Of a stretch of DNA of 64,000 bases, positions 54,932 to 64,000 are shown piece after piece; position 1 is the stretch's first letter, and every line of letters begins with the position of its first letter. A program made the translations under genes and the position numbers. Source of the DNA: Ensifer sp. Root278 (lineage in GTDB: Bacteria > Pseudomonadota > Alphaproteobacteria > Rhizobiales > Rhizobiaceae); contig NZ_LMJJ01000011.1 of the NCBI RefSeq assembly GCF_001429285.1, forward strand, positions 43,540-107,539, written 5' to 3'. The notes under the pieces were generated by a model. That model did no database searches. It was not told the origin of the DNA and saw only the letters and a program-made list of their open reading frames with translations.

Positions 54932-56248
54932 ATGCGCGACGAGAAGTTTGTGCGACGCGGCCTGTTCCTCGTCTTCCTCATCCTGTTCCTGGATATCATC
55001 GGCATTGCGATCATCGTTCCAGTGCTGCCGACCTATCTGGAGGAACTGACCGGCTCCGATATCAGCGAAGCGGCAATCGACGGTGGTTGGCTGCTGCTCG
55101 TTTATGCGGCGATGCAGTTTCTCTTCGCGCCGCTGATCGGCAACCTCAGCGACCGATTCGGCCGCCGTCCGGTGCTGCTCGCATCGGTCTTCACCTTCGC
55201 ACTCGACAATCTGATCTGTGCGCTCGCCACCAGCTATTGGATGCTGTTCATCGGCCGTGTGCTCGCCGGCATCAGCGGTGCAAGTTTCGGCACCGCATCG
55301 GCCTATATCGCCGACATCAGCCATGACGGAAACCGCGGCAAGAATTTTGGGCTGATCGGCATCGCCTTCGGGACCGGCTTCGCCCTCGGCCCGGTGCTTG
55401 GCGGTCTGCTCGGCGAATTGGGGCCACGCGTGCCGTTCTACGGTGCCGCGGCGCTCTCCTTCGTCAATTTCATTCTCGGCGTATTTCTGCTGCCCGAGAC
55501 GCTGGATCGCGCCAATCGCCGTCGCTTCGAGTGGAAGCGCGCCAATCCGCTCGGCGCCCTCAAGCAGATGCGCAACTACCCAGGCATCGGCTGGGTTGGG
55601 CTCGTCTTCTTTCTCTTCTGGCTCGCCCACTCCGTCTATCCGGCGGTCTGGTCCTTCGTATCCAACTACCGCTATGGCTGGAGCGAGGGGCAGATCGGGC
55701 TATCTCTCGGTATCTTCGGCATCGGCGGCGCGTTCGTCATGGCCGTCATACTGCCGCGCGTCGTGCCACGGCTTGGCGAGTGGCGGACGGCGGTACTGGG
55801 ACTGACCTTCACCACCCTTGGCGCCATCGGCTATGCGGGTGCCTGGCAGGGGTGGATGATCTATGCGGTGATCATCGCAACCGCGATCGAAAGCCTCGCA
55901 GATCCGCCATTGCGCAGTATCGCTGCCGCCCACGTGCCGCCATCGGCACAGGGAGAACTTCAGGGCGCGCTGACCAGCATCGGCAGCATCACCACGATCA
56001 TCGGCCCGCCGGTCTTCACCCAGGCTTTCGGCTATTTCACCAGCCCTAGCGCTCCCGTCGCCTTCGCCGGTGCGCCCTATGCGCTCGCGAGTTGCTTCCT
56101 CGTCGGCGCGCTCGTCGTGTTCCTGTTGAAGATACCCAGAAGCAGGGCGGTAGGACCGCAAGGGCTGGAGGAGGCTATCGAGCCGGCTGCGGTTGCAGCA
56201 GCGGAAGAGGCTGAAGGGATCGAACAGCCAAGAATGCACGGAAATTGA
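54932..56248 (+). CDS. TetA-like MFS efflux transporter (DHA1)
   Basis: A 438-residue 12-span major facilitator of the TCR/Tet group: [20 protein letters not shown] in span 1, motif [17 protein letters not shown], and motif C-like [18 protein letters not shown]. The acidic, alanine-rich C-tail ([17 protein letters not shown]) is unremarkable. The start at 54932 ([10 protein letters not shown]) follows GGGGGAAGGGA; the frame is open for 21 codons upstream. Substrate unknown. It lies upstream of a MATE exporter in the same direction, 142 bases apart. Confidence 0.9.
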   Translation: MRDEKFVRRGLFLVFLILFLDIIGIAIIVPVLPTYLEELTGSDISEAAIDGGWLLLVYAAMQFLFAPLIGNLSDRFGRRPVLLASVFTFALDNLICALATSYWMLFIGRVLAGISGASFGTASAYIADISHDGNRGKNFGLIGIAFGTGFALGPVLGGLLGELGPRVPFYGAAALSFVNFILGVFLLPETLDRANRRRFEWKRANPLGALKQMRNYPGIGWVGLVFFLFWLAHSVYPAVWSFVSNYRYGWSEGQIGLSLGIFGIGGAFVMAVILPRVVPRLGEWRTAVLGLTFTTLGAIGYAGAWQGWMIYAVIIATAIESLADPPLRSIAAAHVPPSAQGELQGALTSIGSITTIIGPPVFTQAFGYFTSPSAPVAFAGAPYALASCFLVGALVVFLLKIPRSRAVGPQGLEEAIEPAAVAAAEEAEGIEQPRMHGN

Positions 56249-56390
56249 TCAATTTTCGTGATCTATCGATGAAAGTTTGAGCAACCTCGCCCTTGCGGCT
56301 GGCTCTTTGCCCGGGGGTATTCTATCTCCGGTTTTCCTCCCTCCGACCTTTAGTTGCGGCCGAGGCCGCATCGACCGCCAGGAATCTGCC

Positions 56391-57803
56391 ATGCTGACCG
56401 CGAATGCGAGCCCGAAGCCGTTGACGACCGACAACTCCTGGCGGATGCATTATCGCGCGATCTTCTATCTCGGCGTGCCCTTTATCGGCGCCCAGCTCGC
56501 CCAGCTCGCGATCAACACGACGGACGTCCTGATGGTGGGCAAGCTCGGCGCCACCGAACTCGCGGCGATCATTCTTGCGACGCAGATGTATTTCACCGTC
56601 TATGTTTTCGGGAACGGCTTTGCCAACGCGGTGGTTCCGATGGCAGCCCAAGCCGTTGGTCGAGGCGACAAGGTTTCGGTGCGCCGCTCCGTGCGCATGG
56701 GCATGTGGGTCGTGCTGCTCTACGGGGTGCTGACGGCGCCGGTGCTCTGGATGGCCGAACCGATCCTGCTTTTCGCCGGTCAGCAACCCGAGGTCGCAGC
56801 CCTTGCAGGGGAATACATCCGCATCGCCCAGTGGGCGATCTTTCCCGGCCTGATTTTCATGGTGCTCAGAGCCTTCTTGAGCGGCCTCGAGCGGGCAGGA
56901 ATCATTCTCTACGTGACGCTGGCGACTCTCGTACTCAATGCCGCTCTTTGTTACGTGCTGATCTTCGGCCATTTCGGCTTCCCGCAGCTCGGCATCTTCG
57001 GTGCAGCGGTAGCGGCGCTCGGCGTTGCGTTGCTCGGCGCGGCGCTGACGATCGGCTACATCAAGAGCAAGCCTGAGCTCAACCAGTACGAACTGTTCGT
57101 CCGATTCTGGCGGCCTGACTGGACGGCGTTCTGGGAGGTCGTGTCTCTCGGCATTCCGATCTCGCTGACGATCCTTGCCGAAGTGAGCCTCTTCACCGTC
57201 GCTTCGCTGCTGATGGGCACGATCGGCACGATTGAACTTGCCGCGCACGGCATCGCCCTGCAGTTCGCCTCACTCGCCTTCATGATCCCGCTCGGGCTCG
57301 CGCAAGCCGCCACGGTGCGTGTCGGCCTTGCCTACGGCCGAAACGACATGCTGGGCGTCCGGCGCGCGGCGGTTGCATCACTCGTGCTCGGTGCGGGCTT
57401 TGCCGTCGTCGGGAGCGCGATCTTTGCCCTGTTCCCGAGCCATCTCGCCGCCCTTTATCTCGACACCAACCGCCCGGATGCCGCGGCAGTACTGGCCTTC
57501 GCCGCGCCGCTCATCGTCATTGCCGGCGCCTTCCAGCTCGTCGACGGCATGCAGGCGATCGCCGCCGGCATGCTGCGCGGGTTGAAGGACACCAAGGTGC
57601 CGATGCTGCTGGCGTTGATCTCCTATTGGCCGATCGGCTTCGTCTGCGCCTGGGCCTTCGCCTTTCCGTTCAACTTCGGCGGCATGGGCGTCTGGTTCGG
57701 CTTCGTCCTCGGGCTCGCGGCAGCCGCCGTGCTTTTGAACTGGCGCTTCTTCCGGATGATCGGCGCGATTTCGACCACGCCCCCGAGGCACACCGCGATT
57801 TAG
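56391..57803 (+). CDS. MATE-family multidrug exporter (NorM type)
   Basis: A 470-residue transporter with 12 hydrophobic spans and MATE features: LGVPFIGAQLAQLAINTTDV, VFGNGFANAVVPMAAQAVGR, and the mirrored half LGIPISLTILAEVSLFTVAS ... GLAQAATVRVGLAYGR. Exchanges sodium or protons for cationic toxins in known relatives. The start at 56391 (MLTANASPK) follows CAGGA; the frame is open upstream. Ends just before a terminator that faces the other way. Confidence 0.92.
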   Translation: MLTANASPKPLTTDNSWRMHYRAIFYLGVPFIGAQLAQLAINTTDVLMVGKLGATELAAIILATQMYFTVYVFGNGFANAVVPMAAQAVGRGDKVSVRRSVRMGMWVVLLYGVLTAPVLWMAEPILLFAGQQPEVAALAGEYIRIAQWAIFPGLIFMVLRAFLSGLERAGIILYVTLATLVLNAALCYVLIFGHFGFPQLGIFGAAVAALGVALLGAALTIGYIKSKPELNQYELFVRFWRPDWTAFWEVVSLGIPISLTILAEVSLFTVASLLMGTIGTIELAAHGIALQFASLAFMIPLGLAQAATVRVGLAYGRNDMLGVRRAAVASLVLGAGFAVVGSAIFALFPSHLAALYLDTNRPDAAAVLAFAAPLIVIAGAFQLVDGMQAIAAGMLRGLKDTKVPMLLALISYWPIGFVCAWAFAFPFNFGGMGVWFGFVLGLAAAAVLLNWRFFRMIGAISTTPPRHTAI

Positions 57804-57825
57804 CGATAGGCTCCAGGCTGCGGGC

Positions 57826-57864
57826 AAAGAAAAAGCCGGACGGGCAGGGGATGCCGTCCGGCTT
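57826..57864 (-). terminator. Rho-independent terminator for the two small membrane ORFs
   Basis: Eleven-base perfect stem AAGCCGGACGG (57833-57843) / CCGTCCGGCTT (57854-57864), ten-base loop. The T-run is on the reverse strand (A-rich 57826-57834), so it ends leftward transcription from the two tiny ORFs at 57939-58201 and may also help stop the convergent MATE transcript. Confidence 0.85.
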
Positions 57865-57938
57865 ACAATGGCGACCGCCTCAGGGGAAGGGAACGGCGTC
57901 GCCTACTACCAAGCTTCGATTACGAAGCCTCGAAACCG

Positions 57939-58067
57939 CTAGACGTTGAAACCGTCAAGCCGCTCCGAACCCTGGCGATCGCGCTGGAGGTCGCGTATCG
58001 TCCGGGCAAAATCGATCAAAAAAACGAAACTGATGACCGCTGCCGCGATCATAAACAGGGTGGCCAT
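57939..58067 (-). CDS. 42-aa single-span membrane protein
   Basis: Begins MATLFMIAAAVISFVFLIDF, one clear transmembrane helix, then a charged tail (RTIRDLQRDRQ ... DGFNV). GGAGGG lies six bases before the ATG. It begins 11 bases after the stop of the 40-aa gene upstream and is followed by a strong terminator in the same direction. These features, rather than length, are the evidence for a real gene. Function unknown. Confidence 0.65.
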   Translation of the reverse strand: MATLFMIAAAVISFVFLIDFARTIRDLQRDRQGSERLDGFNV

Positions 58068-58078
58068 GACGCCCTCCA

Positions 58079-58201
58079 TCAACGGAAGATCTTCTGGGTC
58101 ACGAATTGCTCGCGCCGGGCACGGGACTCATTGCGAAGTCCATGTATCGTCGCAAACAGCATCGCGAAAAACATCGCCATCGAAAACAGAGCAAGTCCCA
58201 T
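58079..58201 (-). CDS. 40-aa single-span membrane protein
   Basis: Begins MGLALFSMAMFFAMLFATI, one transmembrane helix, followed by a basic tail (RNESRARREQFVTQKIFR). AAAGGAT lies eight bases before the ATG. It forms a two-gene unit with the 42-aa ORF downstream and lies divergent from coaD. No family recognised; small paired membrane proteins of this kind are often subunits or regulators of larger membrane complexes, but none is adjacent. Confidence 0.65.
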   Translation of the reverse strand: MGLALFSMAMFFAMLFATIHGLRNESRARREQFVTQKIFR

Positions 58202-58426
58202 AGCCGTAATCCTTTCGCATCCTAAACGGCAGTACGTTCGAAAAGTTCCGTTGTTTACTGCGCTACACTAGCGTTCTGCGTGTGAAGCACCGTTGAACAT
58301 GGCATTCATTTAGCATTCATTCTTTCTGTCCCGCTGTTTCCCAGGGAACAGCTCTAGCCATCGGCACAACTCTTGCGATCCGTCGCCGTCCGTGACAAAA
58401 GGCTTCACCAAACGGAAACAGGTGCG

Positions 58427-58921
58427 ATGACCACGGCATTTTATCCCGGCTCCTTCGATCCGATGACGAACGGCCACCTCGACGTACTCGTGCAGGCGCT
58501 GAACGTGGCGGCGAAGGTCATCGTCGCAATCGGCATCCACCCGGGGAAGGCGCCGCTTTTTACCTTTGATGAACGCGCCGAACTCATCCGTCGCTCGCTT
58601 CAGGAATTCCTGCCCGACCGGGCCGGCGATATCGACGTCGTCGCCTTCGACAATCTGGTCGTCGACGCGGCACGCGCGCGCGGCGCGAAACTGCTTGTGC
58701 GCGGGCTTCGCGACGGCACGGACCTCGACTACGAAATGCAGATGGCCGGCATGAACCGGCAGATGGCCCCCGACATCCAGACGCTATTCTTGCCCGCAGG
58801 CACGGCGTCGCGGCCCATTACGGCCACATTGGTCCGCCAGATCGCGGCCATGGGCGGTGACGTCAGCGCCTTCGTGCCCGCGGCAGTTTACCAAGCACTG
58901 CAGGCCAAACGCCGCGCTTGA
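58427..58921 (+). CDS. coaD: Phosphopantetheine adenylyltransferase
   Basis: A 164-residue CoaD, fourth step of coenzyme A synthesis (ATP + 4'-phosphopantetheine to dephospho-CoA). Motifs: [20 protein letters not shown] with the H-x-x-H-like nucleotide site, [20 protein letters not shown], and the C-terminal [20 protein letters not shown]. The start at 58427 (MTTAFYPGS) has ACAGGTG upstream; the frame is open 18 codons further 5'. It is followed by two cyclophilin genes in the same direction. Confidence 0.96.
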   Translation: MTTAFYPGSFDPMTNGHLDVLVQALNVAAKVIVAIGIHPGKAPLFTFDERAELIRRSLQEFLPDRAGDIDVVAFDNLVVDAARARGAKLLVRGLRDGTDLDYEMQMAGMNRQMAPDIQTLFLPAGTASRPITATLVRQIAAMGGDVSAFVPAAVYQALQAKRRA

Positions 58922-58956
58922 GGCGCGGCCCTCTTTACACCACGCAGGGAGAAACC

Positions 58957-59529
58957 ATGAAAATCCTCCACCTCGCTTTTGCCGGCGCCCTTGCGCTTGC
59001 CTCCTGGACGGGAACGGCGATCGCACAATCGGCCGACAACTTCATCACGATCACGCTCAAGGATGGGCCGGTCGTCGTTGAACTGCGTCCGGACATTGCC
59101 CCGAAGCATGTCGAGCAGATCAAGGCGCTTGCCGCCGCCGGCGAGTATGACAACGTTGCCTTCCATCGCGTAATCAAGGGCTTCATGGCCCAGACCGGCG
59201 ACGTGCAGTATGGCGATATGGAAAACGGCTACCAGCCACAGGCTGCCGGCACCGGCGGCTCGTCGAAGCCGGATCTGCCGGCCGAGTTCTCCGACGTTCC
59301 GTTCGAACGCGGCACGGTCGGCATGGCGCGCTCGCAGGATCCGAACAGCGCCAACTCGCAGTTCTTCATCATGTTCGCTCCGGGCGACTTCCTGAACGGC
59401 CAATACACGGTCGTCGGCAAGGTCGTTTCGGGTATGGAGAACGTCGACAAGATCAAGCTCGGCGACGATGCCAACAACGGCTCCGTCACCGATCCCGACC
59501 GCATGATCAACGTCAAGGTCGGCAAGTAA
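58957..59529 (+). CDS. Periplasmic cyclophilin-type peptidyl-prolyl isomerase
   Basis: A 190-residue cyclophilin with a signal peptide (MKILHLAFAGALALASW ... AIAQ, cleavage near residue 23). The catalytic core shows FHRVIKGFMAQTGDV, the GTGGSSKPDLPAEFSD loop and MARSQDPNSANSQFFIMFA. It acts on proline bonds of exported proteins. Start chosen at 58957 for AGGGAG upstream. It precedes the cytosolic paralogue by 22 bases, so the two are likely one transcript. Confidence 0.95.
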   Translation: MKILHLAFAGALALASWTGTAIAQSADNFITITLKDGPVVVELRPDIAPKHVEQIKALAAAGEYDNVAFHRVIKGFMAQTGDVQYGDMENGYQPQAAGTGGSSKPDLPAEFSDVPFERGTVGMARSQDPNSANSQFFIMFAPGDFLNGQYTVVGKVVSGMENVDKIKLGDDANNGSVTDPDRMINVKVGK

Positions 59530-59551
59530 AGTCAACAGAAGGAGAAAACCC

Positions 59552-60061
59552 ATGGCCGAGATCAAGGATCCGGAAAACACGATCATCATGGAGACCACCA
59601 AGGGCAAGATCGTCATCGAGCTTCTGCCTGACGTCGCTCCGGGTCATGTCGCCCGCATCAAGGAACTGGCTCGCGAAGGTGCCTATGACGGCGTGGTATT
59701 CCACCGCGTGATCGAGGACTTCATGGCGCAGACCGGCGACGTTCAGTACGGCAAGACCGGCGGCGAGCACTTCAACCCGGCGCGTGCCGGCATGGGCGGC
59801 TCCTCCAAGCCGGATCTGAAGGCCGAATTCTCGAACGTCAGCCACGTTCGCGGCACCTGCTCGATGGCCCGCAGCCAGATGCCGAACTCGGCAAACTCGC
59901 AGTTCTTCATCTGCTTCACCGATGCCCCCTGGCTCAACAAGCAGTACTCCGTTTGGGGTCAGGTCATCGAAGGCATGGACAATGTCGACAAGATCAAGCG
60001 CGGCGAACCGGTGCGCGATCCCGACTCGATCGTCACGATGCGGGTTGCCGCAGACGCCTGA
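59552..60061 (+). CDS. ppiB: Cytosolic cyclophilin-type peptidyl-prolyl isomerase
   Basis: A 169-residue cyclophilin without a signal peptide: VFHRVIEDFMAQTGDVQYG, GMGGSSKPDLKAEFSN, and MARSQMPNSANSQFFICF. It is a clear tandem paralogue of the exported enzyme just upstream. AGAAGGAG provides a good ribosome site. A strong terminator follows, ending the coaD-cyclophilin transcript. Confidence 0.96.
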   Translation: MAEIKDPENTIIMETTKGKIVIELLPDVAPGHVARIKELAREGAYDGVVFHRVIEDFMAQTGDVQYGKTGGEHFNPARAGMGGSSKPDLKAEFSNVSHVRGTCSMARSQMPNSANSQFFICFTDAPWLNKQYSVWGQVIEGMDNVDKIKRGEPVRDPDSIVTMRVAADA

Positions 60062-60078
60062 TTTGCGCTAATGCACGG

Positions 60079-60120
60079 ACCCGCCCCGGTCGCCAACTGC
60101 GCCGGGGCGGGTTTGCTTTT
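60079..60120 (+). terminator. Rho-independent terminator after ppiB
   Basis: Eleven-base perfect stem ACCCGCCCCGG (60079-60089) / CCGGGGCGGGT (60102-60112), 12-base loop, then TTGCTTTTG. It lies between ppiB and queA, so queA probably has its own promoter or depends on readthrough. Confidence 0.88.
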
Positions 60121-60134
60121 GTCTGAAGATAACA

Positions 60135-61217
60135 ATGCGCGTAGACCTGTTCGACTTCGACCTTCCGGAAACCTCGATTGCGCTTCGGCCCGCAAGCCCG
60201 CGCGACAGCGCCCGCATGCTTGTCGTTCGCCCTGATGGCGCGGAAGTTCTGTCCGACAAGGGTGTGCTCGATCTGCCGTCGTTCCTCAGGGAAGGCGACG
60301 CACTGGTCTTCAACGACACCAAGGTGATCCCGGCGCAACTGGAAGGCATCCGCCGCCGCGGCGAGGAGATCACCACACCGGTTTCGCTGACGCTGCACAT
60401 GCGCACGGCACCCGATTGCTGGAAGGCTTTTGCCCGCCCGGCGCGGCGCCTCAAGGTCGGCGACCGCATCGCCTTCGGCCATGGCGGTTCGAGTTGCCTG
60501 CTGGGCACACTCGACGCGACGGTCGAGGAAAAGGGCGATGCCGGCGAGGTGACGCTGCGCTTCGACCTCTCGGGCCCGTCGCTCGACGAGGCGATCATGG
60601 CGGTCGGCCACATTCCCCTGCCGCCCTACATCGCCTCCAAGCGCGCCGAGGACGCCCAGGATCGCGCCGATTACCAGACGATGTATGCCCGGGAGGAGGG
60701 CGCCGTAGCCGCGCCCACCGCCGGACTGCACTTCACCGACCGTCTCTTCACCAAGCTCGACGAGGCCGGCATCGAACGGCATTTTGTGACGCTGCATGTC
60801 GGGGCGGGCACGTTCCTGCCGGTCAAGGCCGACGACACCGACGACCATGTGATGCACCAGGAGATCGGCCACGTCGACGCCCGCACCGCCGAGCGGCTGA
60901 ACGCCGTGAAGGCGAGAGGTGGCCGCATCGTCTGCGTCGGCACGACTTCGCTCCGGCTGATCGAAAGCGCGACCTCGGCAGAGGGTATCGTCAAGCCGTG
61001 GTCCGGGCCGACCGGCATCTTCATCACGCCCGGCTACCGCTTTCGCGCCGTCGACATGCTGATGACCAATTTCCATCTGCCGAAATCGACGCTGTTCATG
61101 CTGGTTTCGGCCTTCTCAGGCCTGGAAACTATGCGCGCGGCTTACGCACATGCGATCGAAACCGGCTACCGCTTCTATTCCTATGGCGACGCCAGCCTGC
61201 TTTTCCGGAAAGACTAG
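60135..61217 (+). CDS. queA: tRNA preQ1(34) S-adenosylmethionine ribosyltransferase-isomerase
   Basis: A 360-residue QueA, which adds the epoxycyclopentanediol ring to preQ1 at tRNA position 34 using SAM. Family stretches: [65 protein letters not shown] and [17 protein letters not shown]. Its stop codon is followed immediately by the tgt start, so the two queuosine genes are translationally coupled. Confidence 0.97.
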   Translation: MRVDLFDFDLPETSIALRPASPRDSARMLVVRPDGAEVLSDKGVLDLPSFLREGDALVFNDTKVIPAQLEGIRRRGEEITTPVSLTLHMRTAPDCWKAFARPARRLKVGDRIAFGHGGSSCLLGTLDATVEEKGDAGEVTLRFDLSGPSLDEAIMAVGHIPLPPYIASKRAEDAQDRADYQTMYAREEGAVAAPTAGLHFTDRLFTKLDEAGIERHFVTLHVGAGTFLPVKADDTDDHVMHQEIGHVDARTAERLNAVKARGGRIVCVGTTSLRLIESATSAEGIVKPWSGPTGIFITPGYRFRAVDMLMTNFHLPKSTLFMLVSAFSGLETMRAAYAHAIETGYRFYSYGDASLLFRKD

Positions 61218-62348
61218 ATGACCGAGACCTTCCAGTTCAAGCTTCACAAGACCGACGGCAAGGCCCGTCGCGGCGAAGTGTCCATGCCGCGCGGCACGAT
61301 CCGCACGCCGGCCTTCATGCCGGTTGGCACGGTCGGCACGGTCAAGGCGATGTATCTCGACCAAGTGAAGGATCTCGGCGCCGACATCATTCTCGGCAAT
61401 ACCTACCACCTGATGCTACGCCCCGGCGCCGAGCGCGTCGCACGGCTCGGCGGTCTGCACGGCCTGATCCGTTGGCAGGGACCGATCCTTACAGACAGCG
61501 GCGGCTTCCAGGTCATGTCGCTTGCGGGCCTTCGCAAGCTCGACGAGCAGGGCGTCACTTTCAAGAGCCATGTCGACGGCGCGCTCTTCCACATGTCGCC
61601 GGAACGGTCGATCGAGATCCAGGGCCTGCTCGACAGCGATATCCAGATGCAGCTCGACGAATGCGTGGCGCTGCCGGCCGAGCCCAAGGAAATCGAGCGC
61701 GCGATGGAAATGTCGCTGCGCTGGGCAGAGCGTTGCAAGGTGGCCTTCGGCGACCAGCCAGGCAAGGCGATGTTCGGTATCGTGCAGGGCGGCGACATTC
61801 CAAAGCTGCGCGAACGCTCGGCCGAGGCGCTGAAGGGGCTCGATCTCAAGGGCTACGCTGTCGGCGGTCTGGCCGTCGGCGAGCCGCAGGAAGTGATGCT
61901 GCGCATGCTCGACATTACCTGCCCGATCATGCCGGTGGACAAGCCGCGTTACCTCATGGGGGTCGGCACGCCCGATGATATCCTGCGGTCGGTGGCCGAG
62001 GGCATCGACATGTTCGACTGCGTGATGCCGACCCGCTCGGGGCGCCATGGCCTCGCGTTCACGCGTCATGGCCGCATCAACCTGCGCAATGCGCGGCACG
62101 CCGAAGACATGCGCCCACTCGACGAAGAATCCTCGTGCCCGGCGGCGCGCGACTATTCGCGCGCCTATCTGCATCACTTGATCCGTTCGAACGAGTCGCT
62201 CGGCGGCATGCTCTTGAGCTGGAATAACCTGGCCTATTACCAGGAGCTCATGGCCGGCATCCGTCTGGCGATCGACGAAGGTCGCTTCGCCGACTTCATG
62301 GCGGAAACCCAGGAAACCTGGCGGCGAGGGGACCTTCCGCCGGTCTGA
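61218..62348 (+). CDS. tgt: Queuine tRNA-guanine transglycosylase
   Basis: A 376-residue Tgt, which swaps guanine-34 of GUN tRNAs for preQ1. The catalytic Asp stretches [19 protein letters not shown] and [20 protein letters not shown] are present, as is [16 protein letters not shown]. The C-terminal zinc site is unusual in one respect only: the [13 protein letters not shown] region follows DEESSCPAA, where I see one Cys where several bacterial enzymes have more; this is common in alphaproteobacteria. Coupled to queA upstream. Confidence 0.97.
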   Translation: MTETFQFKLHKTDGKARRGEVSMPRGTIRTPAFMPVGTVGTVKAMYLDQVKDLGADIILGNTYHLMLRPGAERVARLGGLHGLIRWQGPILTDSGGFQVMSLAGLRKLDEQGVTFKSHVDGALFHMSPERSIEIQGLLDSDIQMQLDECVALPAEPKEIERAMEMSLRWAERCKVAFGDQPGKAMFGIVQGGDIPKLRERSAEALKGLDLKGYAVGGLAVGEPQEVMLRMLDITCPIMPVDKPRYLMGVGTPDDILRSVAEGIDMFDCVMPTRSGRHGLAFTRHGRINLRNARHAEDMRPLDEESSCPAARDYSRAYLHHLIRSNESLGGMLLSWNNLAYYQELMAGIRLAIDEGRFADFMAETQETWRRGDLPPV

Positions 62349-62381
62349 CGGTTGGAGGACGCTTGGCGCTTTGTGCAGGGC

Positions 62382-62804
62382 CTAGATCGCCGGCCCCGGT
62401 GCTGCCTGCAGCATCATGACGCCGTTGATCTTGTAGCTCCCGTCCGGTTGCTTCACCAGTTGGTAGATTGCCGTCCAGTCCTTGCCATCAGGGGCCGAGA
62501 TCAACACCTCCTGCAGGACCTGATCGCCGACGACCTTCGACCGGCCAAAGGCGAAGTTGCCGGGCCGGTAGACGGGCTGGTAGCCGCGTTTGACCATGTC
62601 GAAGAATGTGGTCTTGTCGGGAAACTTGCCGCGGACCGCCGGTGAGGCGAAGAAATAGGCGGTTTCTGCATCATCATGCAGAAAGGCTGCGATCTGCTCC
62701 TGAATGATCGCGCGCGCGGTATCGACAGGTTCATCGGCGCGGACCGCACTTGCAGTGAAAAGTTGGGTCGTCAGTCCGAGGGCAATGGCAAAGGTCCTGA
62801 ACAT
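62382..62804 (-). CDS. DUF4864-type exported protein
   Basis: A 140-residue protein with a signal peptide (MFRTFAIALGLTTQLFTASA, cut near residue 23) and the DUF4864 pattern: ARAIIQEQIAAFLHDDAETA, FFASPAVRGKFPDKTTF, and GKDWTAIYQLVKQPDGSYKI. It is probably periplasmic; no function is known for the family. Converges on tgt with 33 bases between stops. Confidence 0.85.
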   Translation of the reverse strand: MFRTFAIALGLTTQLFTASAVRADEPVDTARAIIQEQIAAFLHDDAETAYFFASPAVRGKFPDKTTFFDMVKRGYQPVYRPGNFAFGRSKVVGDQVLQEVLISAPDGKDWTAIYQLVKQPDGSYKINGVMMLQAAPGPAI

Positions 62805-63258
62805 CGCCGATCTCCATGCAGCCAGCTTCCAAAGAGCATAGGACAGCGGTGCGCTTTGGAAACGGAGGCGCCAGTCTCTTTAGGCGTCTTCGCAACGCAC
62901 GCAAGACAATACATGTGTTCAAATTCAATCACTTATATCACAGTTTATGTATATTACTTTAAATATCATAAATTGGTGATATTTGGCCGGGGGCGCTCCT
63001 GCTGGCAAGCGACGTTTTCGGGGAGAGTTGGCGCGGGATTGCCTTCAACGCGACTGTGATCGCATGTATCGGCGGCATGGTGTGTGGCGAGCACAAAGAC
63101 CGAGTTGGACCCTGCCGCCACATCGCGGCCGTCGCCTTGGCTCGCGCTCTTGCTTGGCTCGGGGGCGAGCCTGTTGTGGGGCGCGGCGACCTGAACATAT
63201 GGTGATCCTGTAACCTGCAGTGATGATTGCCTCGAAATGCCCGTATGGAGCGATTGCG
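62805..63258. other. Intergenic stretch with an AT-rich patch
   Basis: About 450 bases. Positions 62905-62985 are strongly AT-rich against a GC-rich background and contain a perfect inverted repeat AAATATCA (62961-62968) / TGATATTT (62977-62984) with an eight-base spacer, a plausible regulator site. The rest is ordinary GC-rich sequence with no convincing gene. Confidence 0.55.
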
Positions 63259-63729
63259 ATGAGCGCGAAGACAATCGAAATCTACCAGCCGCGTCCTGTT
63301 TTGAATTTGGGTGAATGGGACATCGGCGGTCTCAAGCTCAAGGCCTATGGCCTCGTTGCCGATGGCAAGGAAATCGATGGGCCGATGGTGGCGTTGGCGC
63401 AGTCCTTCATCCGACATGACGTCTTGCCGCGTGTCACGGATGAAGGTGATAGCAACGGCATGGGCTTTGTGATCGTTCATGCCGGCACCCTTGGTATCTC
63501 CATCTCGGCCCATTGGTGGATACAGGGTTCGGTTCTTTGCCAGCATATCTATCGGAAGCTTTATTCGGCTGCTGAACCCTTGGACACCGTACGGAGACCT
63601 GTTGTTGCCTGTGTTTGGGAACTGGCTCTGATCAATGCCGAGCAGGAAGCCTGGCGAAAAACGATGATGAAAAGCGCGCCCAGTCCGTCGGCCTATATGG
63701 CGAATCGCGCCGAGGTCGAAACGGCATAA
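63259..63729 (+). CDS. Hypothetical protein, 156 aa
   Basis: I do not recognise the family. The protein is soluble, with no signal peptide or membrane span. Distinct stretches are IEIYQPRPVLNLGEWDIGG, a central GMGFVIVHAGTLGISISAHW, and ACVWELALINAEQEAWRKTM near the C-terminus. The start at 63259 (MSAKTIEIY) has GGAG around 63245; the frame is open 13 codons upstream. Codon use looks like its neighbours. It is the last gene in the window and its partners, if any, are not visible. Confidence 0.7.
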   Translation: MSAKTIEIYQPRPVLNLGEWDIGGLKLKAYGLVADGKEIDGPMVALAQSFIRHDVLPRVTDEGDSNGMGFVIVHAGTLGISISAHWWIQGSVLCQHIYRKLYSAAEPLDTVRRPVVACVWELALINAEQEAWRKTMMKSAPSPSAYMANRAEVETA

Positions 63730-63939
63730 GCTGAACGGGGCGAAGGTGAGACCCGCACCAGACTGCTTCATTTGCATCGGCTCATTGCGTTCGACAAAGT
63801 GGTGAGGGTGGAATCGATTGGCATGTTGCATTTGAAAATGGAACCCGCCCGGCTACACACAATGTGGCGGCCAGGTTGAACTGTCCGCTTTGGCGCAAAG
63901 TAGAAATGTCACTTGAGCTGCCCTACTGCACAGCGACCA

Positions 63940-63984
63940 GCCCCGATCTGACCGGCTGATCCGGTTGCAAGATCAGATCGGGGC
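63940..63984. repeat. 12-bp inverted repeat near the window end
   Basis: GCCCCGATCTGA (63940-63951) pairs perfectly with TCAGATCGGGGC (63973-63984) around a 21-base loop that itself contains CCGG repeats. No T-run follows on either strand; a G-run follows on the right. It may terminate the 156-aa gene or be an intergenic repeat. Confidence 0.55.
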
Positions 63985-64000
63985 GGGGGGGGAGCACTCC

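Overview
This window is a stretch of chromosome from a GC-rich alphaproteobacterium of the family Rhizobiaceae, most probably Sinorhizobium/Ensifer. The evidence is gene content and order. The block thioredoxin reductase - LysR regulator LsrB - two tandem AbcR-type small RNAs - ArsR regulator, next to lrp - lps glycosyltransferases - lpsB - greA - carB, matches the arrangement I recall from Sinorhizobium meliloti. A LexA operator of the alphaproteobacterial GTTC-N7-GTTC type, -35/-10 elements spaced 17 bp, and a RIME-like intergenic repeat agree with this.

Layout. 1-2.2 kb: cbpM-cbpA co-chaperone pair, a small membrane protein and a tiny lipoprotein. 2.3-12.6 kb: a leftward run of five genes (CBS-BON protein, phosphoketolase, a GH94 protein like the back half of cyclic beta-1,2-glucan synthase, a glycoamylase-domain protein like its middle part, and an ABC transporter whose ATPase motifs are damaged). 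12.8 kb: tRNA-Ala(CGC). 13.3-16.8 kb: a zinc alcohol dehydrogenase and an unusual single-chain ethanolamine ammonia-lyase (EutB fused to EutC) with a twin-arginine signal peptide. 17-21 kb: B12-dependent ribonucleotide reductase with two NrdR boxes. 21.6-31.4 kb: DUF72, GNAT, uvrA/ssb (divergent, sharing an SOS box), marC-like gene, gyrA, NTF2-like protein. 31.4-38.1 kb: accessory metabolic, regulatory and resistance-like genes, ending in an ArsR-ene-reductase pair with a clear dyad operator. 38.1-45.4 kb: AbcR-like sRNAs, lsrB, trxB, lrp, LPS-core glycosyltransferases, greA. 45.6-58.2 kb: MFS pump behind a SoxR/MerR-type operator, carB, a zinc metallopeptidase, aldo/keto reductase with divergent LysR, MFS and MATE exporters, and two overlooked 40-42 aa membrane proteins. 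58.4-62.8 kb: coaD, two cyclophilins, queA-tgt. The last kilobase holds an unrecognised 156-aa protein and an AT-rich intergenic patch.

Most of the window is housekeeping. The parts that look unusual are (1) the exported, fused EutBC next to an alcohol dehydrogenase, suggesting ethanolamine to acetaldehyde to ethanol; and (2) the phosphoketolase / beta-1,2-glucan-processing operon, which looks like a cyclic glucan synthase stripped of its membrane glycosyltransferase, split in two and paired with an ABC protein lacking the Walker A lysine and the catalytic glutamate. All calls are by eye from sequence; no database search was run.
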